Origin: Thermohalobaculum sp039822785
Lineage (GTDB): Bacteria; Pseudomonadota; Alphaproteobacteria; Rhodobacterales; Rhodobacteraceae
DNA length: 64,000 nt
Direction: 5' to 3'
Assembly (NCBI GenBank): GCA_039822785.1
Contig: JBCBMO010000005.1
Location: 434,001 to 498,000, forward strand
The notes beneath the pieces are model-generated. The model saw only the letters and a program-made list of their open reading frames with translations, searched no databases and had not been told where the DNA came from. The stretch's first letter is position 1. Every line of letters begins with the position of its first letter. Shown here one piece after another: positions 35,077 to 42,509 of the stretch. Made by a program: the position numbers and the translations under genes.

Positions 35077-36057
35077 ATGAACCTCAGCCAGATCACGGCC
35101 TTCCAGGCCGTCATGACATCGACGTCGCTATCGGATGCGGCGCGTAAGCTCGGCCGAACCCAGCCCGCCGTCAGCCTCGCCATCCGCTCGCTCGAAGAGA
35201 GCCTCGGCATCGCGCTCTTCAAGCGCAAAGGCCACCAGTTGGTTCCCGTGCCCGAGGCCCACTACCTGCTGGCCGAGGCGAACGAGATCCTGTCGCGCCT
35301 GTCCACGGTCACCCGCACCATGCGCAGCCTCGCCGGCGGGCTATCGGGATCGCTGAACGTCAGTGCCTTTCCGGGGGCGGCCGCCTTTGTCTTTCCGCGG
35401 TTCATCGCCTCGATGGTGGACGAGCCGACCGAGACCAAGGTGACGATCACGTCGCGAAGCTCGCCGCAGATCGAGGAGCTCGCGCGTACCCAGAGCATCG
35501 ATTTCGGGTTCTGCGATGCTCCCACGGGCACCGACCAGAGCGCCCAGTACGACATCGATCACATCAGCGCCGAGTGTTTCCTGGCCCTGCCGCGCGACCA
35601 TCCGCTGAGCAAAGCCGACCGCATCACGCTCCGGCAGCTTGATGCCATCCCCATGGGCAGCCTCCAGCATACCCACCAGCACCACGGGCGGACGATCGAG
35701 GCATTCGAGGCAGCCGGCGCGCATTTCCGGGGGGTGATCGAGAGCCAGACATTCATGCCGCTGCTACACTTTGTGCAGGGTGGGAAGTGCCTGGCCCTGG
35801 TCGATCCCCTGAGCGTGGTGAACGAAAGCCATCTGCTGACGACCCAGCGCGCGGTCGTCTTCCGGCGCTTGGCGCAGAGCTTCCGCTACAACTATGCCGT
35901 GCTCTCCCCGATCCACCGGCCGCTGTCGCAGCTTGCGCTTCGGGTCCGCGCGGCCTGGCGTTCATCGATCTTCGCGCTGCTGCAAGATGCCGGCGCCGAT
36001 CCCCTGTGGGAGCAGCGATCCCCCTCCTTCTCAGCCGAGGCCGAGGAACACGGTTAG
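35077..36057 (+). CDS. LysR-family transcriptional regulator
   Basis: A 326-residue regulator. The winged helix-turn-helix is at the N-terminus (MNLSQITAFQAVMTSTSLSDAARKLGRTQPAVSLAIRSLEESLG), followed by a periplasmic-binding-protein-like effector domain from about residue 90. The ATG at 35077 was preferred to a TTG two codons upstream. It is divergent from the TRAP-TAXI and flavoprotein operon and is probably its regulator, responding to the imported compound. Confidence 0.88.
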   Translation: MNLSQITAFQAVMTSTSLSDAARKLGRTQPAVSLAIRSLEESLGIALFKRKGHQLVPVPEAHYLLAEANEILSRLSTVTRTMRSLAGGLSGSLNVSAFPGAAAFVFPRFIASMVDEPTETKVTITSRSSPQIEELARTQSIDFGFCDAPTGTDQSAQYDIDHISAECFLALPRDHPLSKADRITLRQLDAIPMGSLQHTHQHHGRTIEAFEAAGAHFRGVIESQTFMPLLHFVQGGKCLALVDPLSVVNESHLLTTQRAVVFRRLAQSFRYNYAVLSPIHRPLSQLALRVRAAWRSSIFALLQDAGADPLWEQRSPSFSAEAEEHG

Positions 36058-36075
36058 CGTTCCCAGGATCGCAAA

Positions 36076-36861
36076 TCAGTTCCAGTCGCCGTAGAACTGG
36101 TTCCAGATCTTCTCGCCAATCAGACAGTCGTAGCCCTCGATGCGATGAATGGGTGCCGCCACAGGCCGCCTGTCGGACAGCTCGAGGATCAGTTTGCGCC
36201 GGACCGCATCCGGGAAATCCTCCCATCGCAGCACCGGGATCACAAAGGCCGTCGGCCCCGTGATCACGCAATGCTCGTAGTAGGCATCCAGGTCAGCGAG
36301 ATCGAACTGGTTCCATCGACCCTCTCGCGTCATCAACGGCAGCCCGTTGATCGTGACGCCGCGCGCCGCGGCATCGGCCCGTGCCGCAAGCACCGGGCGC
36401 CCGCCGTTGTTCGGCCCGTCGCCCGAGATGTCGATGACCTGACGCTCCGCGACGAAGCCGTTGTCTTCGAACCGCGGCAGGGAGTGGTCGATGATGCCCG
36501 AGATGGAGGTCCGCGGCAGCGGGCTCTCAAAGCTCGCCGTCAACTTGGCCGCGAAGGCCTCCGCATCCTCACGCGTGCGGACGAGCGTCCAGTCGACGAT
36601 CAGGCGTTGGGAATAGGGCCCGGCCCATTCGATATACGTCAGCGCGATCTGGCTGTGCGGACCGCCGAAGCGGATCGCCTGAAGAACGTCATCGCTGACC
36701 AAGGCCTCGGCATAGCCGCGGCGCTGGATCTCGATCTCGCGCGACGTCATCGAGAGCGAGACATCGACGGCGAGAACGAGCTCGACGTCGACCGGCGTTT
36801 CCGCCCTGGCGGGGCTAGCGAGGGCGAGGGTTATTGCGAGGCCGAACATCATGATGCGCAT
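36076..36861 (-). CDS. Secreted DUF1194 (vWA-like) protein
   Basis: A 261-residue exported protein with signal peptide MRIMMFGLAITLALASPARA. The mature part starts VDVELVLAVDVSLSM, a MIDAS-like DxSxS metal site. RQVIDISGDGPNNGG follows near residue 140, and a conserved C-terminal region with EDFPDAVRRKLILELS lies near 215. This layout is that of the DUF1194 family, common in Rhodobacterales and without a known function. It is convergent with the LysR gene, 18 bases apart, and nothing shows operon membership. Confidence 0.82.
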   Translation of the reverse strand: MRIMMFGLAITLALASPARAETPVDVELVLAVDVSLSMTSREIEIQRRGYAEALVSDDVLQAIRFGGPHSQIALTYIEWAGPYSQRLIVDWTLVRTREDAEAFAAKLTASFESPLPRTSISGIIDHSLPRFEDNGFVAERQVIDISGDGPNNGGRPVLAARADAAARGVTINGLPLMTREGRWNQFDLADLDAYYEHCVITGPTAFVIPVLRWEDFPDAVRRKLILELSDRRPVAAPIHRIEGYDCLIGEKIWNQFYGDWN

Positions 36862-37079
36862 GCGAACAGCTCAGCGCGAATTCGTTCACCTGTCGAGTAA
36901 CAACCGGTTGCTGCGTCGCCGGCGCCCCCAATTGGCTGGAAGAAGCCCGTTTCAAAGCCAGATCGCTTGCCGGCAAGGGCATCACGGCCTTATCCTCGCG
37001 TGAACAACCGCGACTGCAGAGGGCGAGAGCATCGGCTTTCTCCCGCTGCGGTAAGACGGGACCAGGGAAGGACAACGCC

Positions 37080-37373
37080 ATGTGCCAGCTCTTCGCCGGG
37101 CAAGACCCCGCCGACTACGAGAGCGAGACCCGTTCGATGCGGGTCAACGGGTATTCGACCTCGATCCGTCTCGAGGCGGCGTTCTGGCGCGTGCTCGACG
37201 AGGTCGCGCAGCGCGAGGACATGACCGTCCCGCAGTTCGTCTCGAAGCTGCATGCCGAGGTGACGGAGCTGCATGGCGAGGCGCGGAATTTCACCTCGCT
37301 CCTGCGCTGCGCCTGCCTGATCCACGCGGCTGGCGGGACCCGCGTCACGGCGAAGGCTGCGGCGCTGGCGTAG
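37080..37373 (+). CDS. Small ribbon-helix-helix domain protein
   Basis: A 97-residue protein with GGAAGG upstream of its ATG. From about residue 20 it reads RVNGYSTSIRLEAAFWRVLDEVAQREDMTVPQFVSKLHAEV, which resembles the RHH_4 ribbon-helix-helix family: a beta strand followed by two helices. Members are presumed DNA-binding, often alongside aryl-sulfate or other unrelated genes. The target is unknown. It sits alone between a 218-bp gap and the glyoxalase gene. Confidence 0.75.
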   Translation: MCQLFAGQDPADYESETRSMRVNGYSTSIRLEAAFWRVLDEVAQREDMTVPQFVSKLHAEVTELHGEARNFTSLLRCACLIHAAGGTRVTAKAAALA

Positions 37374-37405
37374 TATTCCGATACCACCCGCACGGGAGAA
37401 GGGCT

Positions 37406-37444
37406 GGTACCCTCCTTTGGCAGGATAGCCAAACCGGAGGTACC
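37406..37444 (+). promoter_or_regulatory. Hairpin that masks the ribosome-binding site of the glyoxalase gene
   Basis: The arm at 37406-37421 pairs with the arm at 37428-37444: about 15 base pairs, a six-base loop, a CC bulge on one side and a C bulge on the other. The Shine-Dalgarno GGAGG (37436-37440) is fully paired to CCTCC (37411-37415), and the GTG start follows at 37447. This geometry is that of a translational switch, such as an RNA thermometer or a ligand- or protein-controlled leader. The stem could alternatively serve as a DNA operator, since its ends are GGTACC palindromes. Confidence 0.65.
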
Positions 37445-37446
37445 GC

Positions 37447-37851
37447 GTGGCCAAGGCCATCCATTCCATGATCCGCGTCCTGGACGAGGCGCGCTCGGTC
37501 GACTTCTACGAAAAGGCGTTCGGTCTGACCGTGGCCGAACGCATGGATTTCCCAAAGTTCACCCTGATCTACCTCCGCAACCCGGAGAACGACTTCGAGC
37601 TCGAGCTCACGGTCAACAAGGGTGAGACCGAGGCCTATGACCTCGGCAACGGCTACGGGCACATGGCCTTCGCCGTCGACGATCTCGAAGCAGAACACGC
37701 GCGGTTCGAAGCGGCAGGTCTCGCGCCGCGCAAGCTGGTGGCCTTTGCGCCGGGCGGAGAGGGGACACCGGTGATCGCGAAGTTCTTCTTCGTTGCCGAC
37801 CCCGACGGCTACCAGATCGAAGTGCTGCAACGCGCCGGCCGCTACCAATGA
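37447..37851 (+). CDS. gloA: Lactoylglutathione lyase (glyoxalase I), VOC family
   Basis: Converts the hemithioacetal of methylglyoxal and glutathione to S-lactoylglutathione. The 134-residue protein has the four metal ligands of glyoxalase I in the right places: His6, Glu53 (ELELT), His72 (GHMAF) and Glu125 (QIEVLQ), plus the DPDGYQIE motif. It starts with GTG at 37447, six bases after a perfect GGAGG that is buried in a hairpin (37406-37444), so translation may be conditionally controlled. Some VOC proteins have other substrates, but the ligand set and the YEKAFGL opening favour GloA. Confidence 0.88.
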   Translation: MAKAIHSMIRVLDEARSVDFYEKAFGLTVAERMDFPKFTLIYLRNPENDFELELTVNKGETEAYDLGNGYGHMAFAVDDLEAEHARFEAAGLAPRKLVAFAPGGEGTPVIAKFFFVADPDGYQIEVLQRAGRYQ

Positions 37852-37975
37852 TGGGGCAGCCAGTGACGGGCCACCACCAGTGAAGGAGTAACGACGACGA
37901 CACGGCGGCAGCGACTGCAGCCGGCCACTCAGCCGAGACCCGGGCAACGAACCCGGGCAAGCAAGGGAGAACGCA

Positions 37976-38515
37976 ATGATTGGGACCAGGAGCGTCCGGG
38001 ACATGACCCGGCGCGATCTGCTCGCCTCGGGTGCTGCCGTCACGACGGCTCTCGTGGTGGGGGGCGGCTTCGTCGCCCATTCGACCGATGCCTGGGCGAT
38101 GGAGGTGAAGGCGCTGAAGCCTCAGACCATGGCCACGCTCATCCAGATGGCGCGCGACACCTATCCCCACGACCGGATCGCCGACAAAAACTACGCGATC
38201 GCGGTGAAGGGGCATGACGACACCGCCGCCGAGGACGAGGCCTTCCGCACCATGATCGAGGACGGCGTCGCCGACCTCGATGCCACGGCGGCTGCGAAGG
38301 GCAATGGCAGCTACCTGGGAACTGGCTGGGAGATCGACCGCGTGGCGATGCTGCGCGAGATCGAGGACAGCCCGTTCTTCCAGACGATCCGCGGGGGCCT
38401 GATCGTGGGCCTCTACAACCAGAAAGAAGTCTGGCCGGTGTTTGGCTACGAGGGCGAGTCCTATTCCAAGGGCGGCTACCTCCAGCGCGGCTTCGACGAC
38501 ATTTCGTGGATCTGA
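37976..38515 (+). CDS. Gluconate 2-dehydrogenase subunit 3-like protein, Tat-exported
   Basis: A 179-residue protein with a twin-arginine signal (MTRRDLLASG followed by a hydrophobic stretch, cleaved near DAWA). The mature part, with QMARDTYPHDRIADKNYAIAV, matches the small subunit (subunit 3) of membrane-associated GMC sugar-acid dehydrogenases. GGGAGAACGCA precedes the ATG at 37976. The large flavin subunit gene starts 13 bases after its stop. The small subunit is thought to carry the folded large subunit through the Tat system and stabilise it. Confidence 0.82.
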   Translation: MIGTRSVRDMTRRDLLASGAAVTTALVVGGGFVAHSTDAWAMEVKALKPQTMATLIQMARDTYPHDRIADKNYAIAVKGHDDTAAEDEAFRTMIEDGVADLDATAAAKGNGSYLGTGWEIDRVAMLREIEDSPFFQTIRGGLIVGLYNQKEVWPVFGYEGESYSKGGYLQRGFDDISWI

Positions 38516-38528
38516 GGGGGAACGAGCA

Positions 38529-40100
38529 ATGGCTGCACCATTTGACCAGACCGACGACAGCGTCGTCGTCGTCATCGGCACCGGCGCCGGCGGCGGAACC
38601 CTTGCCAACGAGCTCGCGCAAAAGGGCGTCTCGGTGGTGGCCCTCGAGGCCGGCGGTCGGCACCTGCCCGAGGATTACCTGAACGATGAATGGCCGAGCT
38701 TCGGCCAGCTCGCCTGGCTCGACAAGCGCACGACCTCGGGCACCTGGCGGGTGTCGAAGGACTTCGCCGGCCTGCCTGCCTGGATCGTGAAGGCCGTCGG
38801 CGGCTCGACCGTCCACTGGGCCGGCGCCTCGCTGCGGTTCCAGGAGCATGAGTGGCGCGTGCGCACCGAGTATGGCGCGATCGACGGCGCCAATCTCCTC
38901 GACTGGCCCATCACGGCCGCGGAGATGGAGCCCTGGTATACCAAGGCCGAGGACAAGATTGGCGTCGCCGGCACCGGCGGGCGCCCGCGGCTGCCGGGCA
39001 ACAACAACTATAAGGTCTTCGAGGCCGGCGCGAAGAAGCTCGGCTACACGGACGTCCACACCGGCAACATGGGCATCAACTCCGTCGCCCGCGACGACCG
39101 TCCGGCCTGTGCCCAGCTCGGCTTCTGCTTCCAGGGCTGCAAGATGGGCGCGAAGTGGTCGACCGCCTATACCGAAATCCCGCGGGGCGAGGCGACCGGC
39201 AACCTGGAGGTGCGCGAGCACGCCCATGTGCTGACCATCGAGCACGGGGCGGACGGCAAGGTGACCGGCGTGGTCTACGCGGACAAGGACGGCAACCAGC
39301 AGCGCCAGGCGGCGCGGGCCGTGGCCGTGGCGGGCAACTCGATCGAGAGCCCGCGGCTCCTGCTCAACTCGGCCTCGGCGATGTTCCCGGACGGGCTGGC
39401 GAACTCCTCGGGCGAGGTCGGGCGGAACTACATGCGCCACATGACGGGCTCGGTCTATGCGATCTTCCCCGAGCCCGTGCGCATGTGGCGGGGCACCACC
39501 ATGGCCGGCATCGTGCAGGATGAATCTCGCCACGACACTTCCCGCGGCTTTGCGGGTGGCTACGAGATGGAGACGCTCTCCATCGGGGTGCCCTTCATGG
39601 CCGCCTTCCTCGACCCCGGCGCCTGGGGTCGGGAGTTCTCCTCGGCCATGGACGGCTATGAGCACATGGCCGGCATGTGGCTGGTGGGCGAAGACATGCC
39701 GCAGGAGACCAACCGCATCACGCTGCACGGGGAGGAGAAGGACCAGTACGGCCTGCCGGTCCCGAACGTGCACTTCGACGACCACCCCAACGACGTCGCG
39801 ATGCGCAATCATGCCTACCAGCAGGGGTCGGCCATCTACGATGCCATGGGGGCGACGCGCACCATGCCGACGCCGCCCTACCCCTCGACCCACAACCTCG
39901 GCACCAACCGGATGTCGGCGGAGGCGAAGGACGGTGTCGTCAACAAATGGGGGCAGACCCACGATATCCCGAACCTCTTCGTCTCGGACGGGTCGGTCTT
40001 CACCACCGGGGCAGCCGAGAACCCCACGCTCACCATCGTGGCCCTGGCGATCCGCCAGGCGGATGCGATGGCCGGGATGATGGCGCGCGGCGAGATCTGA
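38529..40100 (+). CDS. GMC-family oxidoreductase (gluconate 2-dehydrogenase-like large subunit)
   Basis: FAD-dependent dehydrogenase of 523 residues. The nucleotide-binding motif VVVIGTGAGGGTLANELAQKGVSVVALEAGG lies near residues 12-42. AVGGSTVHWAGASLRF follows near 80, and a C-terminal STHNLGTNRMS ... NLFVSDGSVFTTGAAENPTLTIVALA block carries the catalytic His/Asn region. There is no signal peptide, as expected if it is co-exported with the Tat-tagged subunit 3. The ATG at 38529 follows GAGGGGGAACGAGCA. A cytochrome c subunit, the third partner in many such enzymes, is not adjacent. The substrate is a sugar acid or polyol, not determined. Confidence 0.87.
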   Translation: MAAPFDQTDDSVVVVIGTGAGGGTLANELAQKGVSVVALEAGGRHLPEDYLNDEWPSFGQLAWLDKRTTSGTWRVSKDFAGLPAWIVKAVGGSTVHWAGASLRFQEHEWRVRTEYGAIDGANLLDWPITAAEMEPWYTKAEDKIGVAGTGGRPRLPGNNNYKVFEAGAKKLGYTDVHTGNMGINSVARDDRPACAQLGFCFQGCKMGAKWSTAYTEIPRGEATGNLEVREHAHVLTIEHGADGKVTGVVYADKDGNQQRQAARAVAVAGNSIESPRLLLNSASAMFPDGLANSSGEVGRNYMRHMTGSVYAIFPEPVRMWRGTTMAGIVQDESRHDTSRGFAGGYEMETLSIGVPFMAAFLDPGAWGREFSSAMDGYEHMAGMWLVGEDMPQETNRITLHGEEKDQYGLPVPNVHFDDHPNDVAMRNHAYQQGSAIYDAMGATRTMPTPPYPSTHNLGTNRMSAEAKDGVVNKWGQTHDIPNLFVSDGSVFTTGAAENPTLTIVALAIRQADAMAGMMARGEI

Positions 40101-40120
40101 GCCGGGTGCCGCAATCGAAC

Positions 40121-40150
40121 GGGGGCCGGTACCGCCGGCCCCCTTTTCTT
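40121..40150 (+). terminator. Rho-independent terminator
   Basis: GGGGGCCGG (40121-40129) pairs with CCGGCCCCC (40135-40143), nine perfect pairs with a five-base loop, followed by TTTTCTT. It ends the GMC dehydrogenase operon and lies just ahead of the DUF1330 gene. Confidence 0.85.
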
Positions 40151-40170
40151 GACCTGCTGGGAGGGGTGCG

Positions 40171-40497
40171 ATGCCTGTTTTCCTGATTGCCGACGTGACG
40201 CTGACCGACGACGCCTGGGTGCCGGGCTATGCCGCCGTGGTGCACGACATCGCCGCCAAGCATGGCGGGCGTTATCTCTCACGCTCGGGCAACATCGACA
40301 CGATCGAGGGGACGGGACCCGGTAGCACGCTGATCGCGCTCATCCAGTTCCCGGAACGCGCCTCGCTCGATGCCTTCGTCAACGACCCGGAGTATGCGCC
40401 ACACGCCAAGGCCCGCCAGGATGGCAGCGTGAGCAACTTCCATGTCATCGACGACACCGATATCGCGGGCGCCATCCCCTACCTGCCAAAGGGCTGA
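40171..40497 (+). CDS. DUF1330 domain protein
   Basis: A 108-residue protein of the DUF1330 family (dimeric alpha+beta barrel fold): MPVFLIADVTLTDDAWVPGYAAVV at the start, GGRYLSRSG near residue 32 and ALIQFPERASLDAFVNDPEYAPHAKAR near 50-76. GGGAGGGG precedes the ATG. A strong terminator ends about 20 bases before its start, so it probably has its own promoter or depends on read-through. No enzymatic role is established for the family. Confidence 0.85.
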   Translation: MPVFLIADVTLTDDAWVPGYAAVVHDIAAKHGGRYLSRSGNIDTIEGTGPGSTLIALIQFPERASLDAFVNDPEYAPHAKARQDGSVSNFHVIDDTDIAGAIPYLPKG

Positions 40498-40820
40498 TCG
40501 GCGCGTCCATCGCGCTCACGCGAACACCGACCAGTGCCTTGCGCACGCGCGGGTCCTGGGGGAGGACATGACCTGCACCTTTATGAAGGTGCGGGCCGGC
40601 ACATCGTGCGGCGCATCGAGACCACGCGGCTCCACCTACACCGCGAAGTCCTCGGCTTGCCGACCCGACCCCATCCGAACGGTCATCGGTGCACGCTCGC
40701 GCCCGCGTTCCGCCCCGCCGACGACGATATCGCGCCGAGCTCGGTTCGTCGGTCCATCTGCCGACAGATCCCGGATTGCCCTGCGTTCATCGAAGGCGGA
40801 ACACGACGGAGCAAGACGAC
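40498..40820. other. Intergenic region without a recognisable gene
   Basis: About 320 bases between the DUF1330 gene and the CAP-domain gene. Short open frames cross it, but none has a convincing ribosome-binding site or a protein-like composition. I see no RNA gene or clear hairpin terminator. A promoter for the CAP-domain gene is expected in its last part. Confidence 0.4.
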
Positions 40821-41507
40821 ATGATCAAAGGCCTTCTCGCTTCCCTCCGGTTGCCAAGCCTCGGTATCGCTGCGCTCGCCGTGCCGCTGCTCTCGGCGGT
40901 GTTCGCTGCCTCGGCACCCAGCAGCGCGCCGGGCTCGTCTTGCGGCAGCGCGTCGAGCGTTCGAGGCGCCACGGTCGTCTTCCCCCTTGGCGGTAGCCAC
41001 GATGCCGATCTGATCGCCGAGGCGGTCCTCGCGGAGGTGAATGGCGAACGCTGCGCGGCGGGTCTCAGTCTCCTTGCGACAGAGCCTACGCTCAACCGGG
41101 CGGCTGCCGTCCACACGGCCGACATGGTCTCCGAAGGCTTCTTCGCGCACCGCTCACCGATCGCTGGCCGAGAGACCCCGAGCGACCGGATCACCGCCGC
41201 AGGCGGCCAGTTCCGAAGGACGGCCGAAAACCTCGGCCAGGGTTGGTACATGGACTACGAGGCCGGCCGTCCCTTCTTCGCCGATGACGCAGCGGCCTGC
41301 CGTTTCAGCTACACCGACGGCACCCCGATCAATCGCCACAGCTATGCCAGTCTCGCCGAAGCGCTCGTCGCGGCCTGGATGGCGAGCCCCGGGCACCGCG
41401 AGAACATCCTCCGCCGCGGCGTCTCGTTTCACGGCCTCAGCGTCGCGCCGACCGGCGAAACCACCCTCTGCGGCAAGCTCTACGCGACCCAGCTCTTCGC
41501 CGGTTAG
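40821..41507 (+). CDS. CAP (SCP-like) domain protein, exported
   Basis: A 228-residue protein with a hydrophobic N-terminal segment at about 13-32 (LPSLGIAALAVPLLSAVFAASA), a signal peptide or anchor. A bacterial CAP/SCP domain follows. Visible family motifs are AEVNGERCAAGLSLLATEPTLNRAAAVHTADMV, FFAHRSPIAGRETPSDRI, NLGQGW and SPGHRENILRRGVSFHGLSVA. The conserved His and Glu residues of the CAP cavity are present (His near 110 and 194, Glu near 141). The ATG at 40821 follows GGAGCAAGACGAC; the longer open frame upstream is not supported. The biological role in bacteria is not established. Confidence 0.8.
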   Translation: MIKGLLASLRLPSLGIAALAVPLLSAVFAASAPSSAPGSSCGSASSVRGATVVFPLGGSHDADLIAEAVLAEVNGERCAAGLSLLATEPTLNRAAAVHTADMVSEGFFAHRSPIAGRETPSDRITAAGGQFRRTAENLGQGWYMDYEAGRPFFADDAAACRFSYTDGTPINRHSYASLAEALVAAWMASPGHRENILRRGVSFHGLSVAPTGETTLCGKLYATQLFAG

Positions 41508-41518
41508 CCGCCCGTCTC

Positions 41519-41541
41519 CGACCTAGGCCGCGAGGGTCGGC
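41519..41541. terminator. Possible hairpin between convergent genes
   Basis: CCGACC (41519-41524) and GGTCGG (41536-41541) could form a six-bp stem between the convergent CAP-domain and fructokinase genes. There is no clear T run. Confidence 0.25.
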
Positions 41542-41545
41542 TTCG

Positions 41546-42475
41546 TTAGAGCAGATCCTCTCGGCGCGGCGGCTGTGCCCCGGCGCGGGTGACGGTGAAG
41601 CCGGCGGCAGCCACCCCGTAGGCGAGCGCGGCTCTGAGAACATCTCGGTCGACTGACGCCATGCGCTCGACCTCCAGTTCCCCATGTGCGTGAAGCTCCA
41701 CGAGAAAACCCGCGTTGAAGGTGTCGCCGGCGCCGACGGTATCGAGGACGCAGGCGGGCTTTGCCGGGACGGAGACCTCCACGCCCGATCTCGATATCGC
41801 ACTCGCCCCCTCGCTCCCCCTGGTCATGATCACCAGAGATGGCCCCAGATCGAGGATCGATTGCATCTTACTCGTGGTCGGGTACTTGCCCGGCAGCAAC
41901 CAATCGAGATCCTCGTCAGAGACCTTTACGATATCCGAGCGCTGCATCATCCGGTCGAGGCGCGCGCGATAGGATCCCTCGTCGCGCACGAAGGCAGGTC
42001 GGATGTTCGGGTCGAGCATGGTGACCCGGCCCTGCCGCTCTCTCTCGTGCAAGGCTTCCATGGTCTGGGCGCATGGATCGCTGGCGAGGCTGATCCCACC
42101 GAAGAACAGGGTCGTCACGTCACGTGGCAGAGCCGGGATCTCGTCGATCCAAAGCATGCGTGTGGCCGATCCCTCGTCGTGGAAACTGTACCGGGCCTGG
42201 CCGTCCGTAAGGGAGACGAACGCGAGCGAGGTCTTGCGATCGGTCATCGCCGAAAAGGTGGTGTCGACCCGGTCCTCGGTGAGCGCATCTCGGAGCATCC
42301 GGCCGAAATCATCCGTCGACAGTCCCGTGAGCAGGCCGGCCCGCACGCCGAGGCGACCGAGCGCGATCGCGGTGTTGAAGACCGCGCCTCCGGGACACGG
42401 CACGAAGCCCGTTCGACCATCGGTCATCGCCGACGGCAGCATGTCGATCAGCGCTTCGCCACAGCAGAGGATCAT
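41546..42475 (-). CDS. mtlZ: Fructokinase (PfkB family carbohydrate kinase)
   Basis: Phosphorylates fructose with ATP. The 309-residue protein has the PfkB N-terminal ILCCGEALIDMLP, the CPGGAVFNTAIALGRLG sugar-binding Gly motif and the C-terminal signature DTVGAGDTFNAGFL with catalytic Asp. It is the last gene of the polyol operon, where mannitol and sorbitol dehydrogenases produce fructose. This is the role of MtlZ in Rhodobacter sphaeroides, hence the symbol. The ATG at 42473-42475 begins the conserved protein; upstream extension is out of family. It lies 34 bases after mtlK. Confidence 0.88.
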   Translation of the reverse strand: MILCCGEALIDMLPSAMTDGRTGFVPCPGGAVFNTAIALGRLGVRAGLLTGLSTDDFGRMLRDALTEDRVDTTFSAMTDRKTSLAFVSLTDGQARYSFHDEGSATRMLWIDEIPALPRDVTTLFFGGISLASDPCAQTMEALHERERQGRVTMLDPNIRPAFVRDEGSYRARLDRMMQRSDIVKVSDEDLDWLLPGKYPTTSKMQSILDLGPSLVIMTRGSEGASAISRSGVEVSVPAKPACVLDTVGAGDTFNAGFLVELHAHGELEVERMASVDRDVLRAALAYGVAAAGFTVTRAGAQPPRREDLL

Positions 42476-42509
42476 TGCAAACGCCCGATCATGAGGTGCC
42501 CGGTCCACC

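Noticed and set aside
40534..40824. Possible 96-residue gene before the CAP-domain gene
   Set aside because: No ribosome-binding site, composition like random high-GC sequence, and it overlaps the start of the CAP-domain gene.
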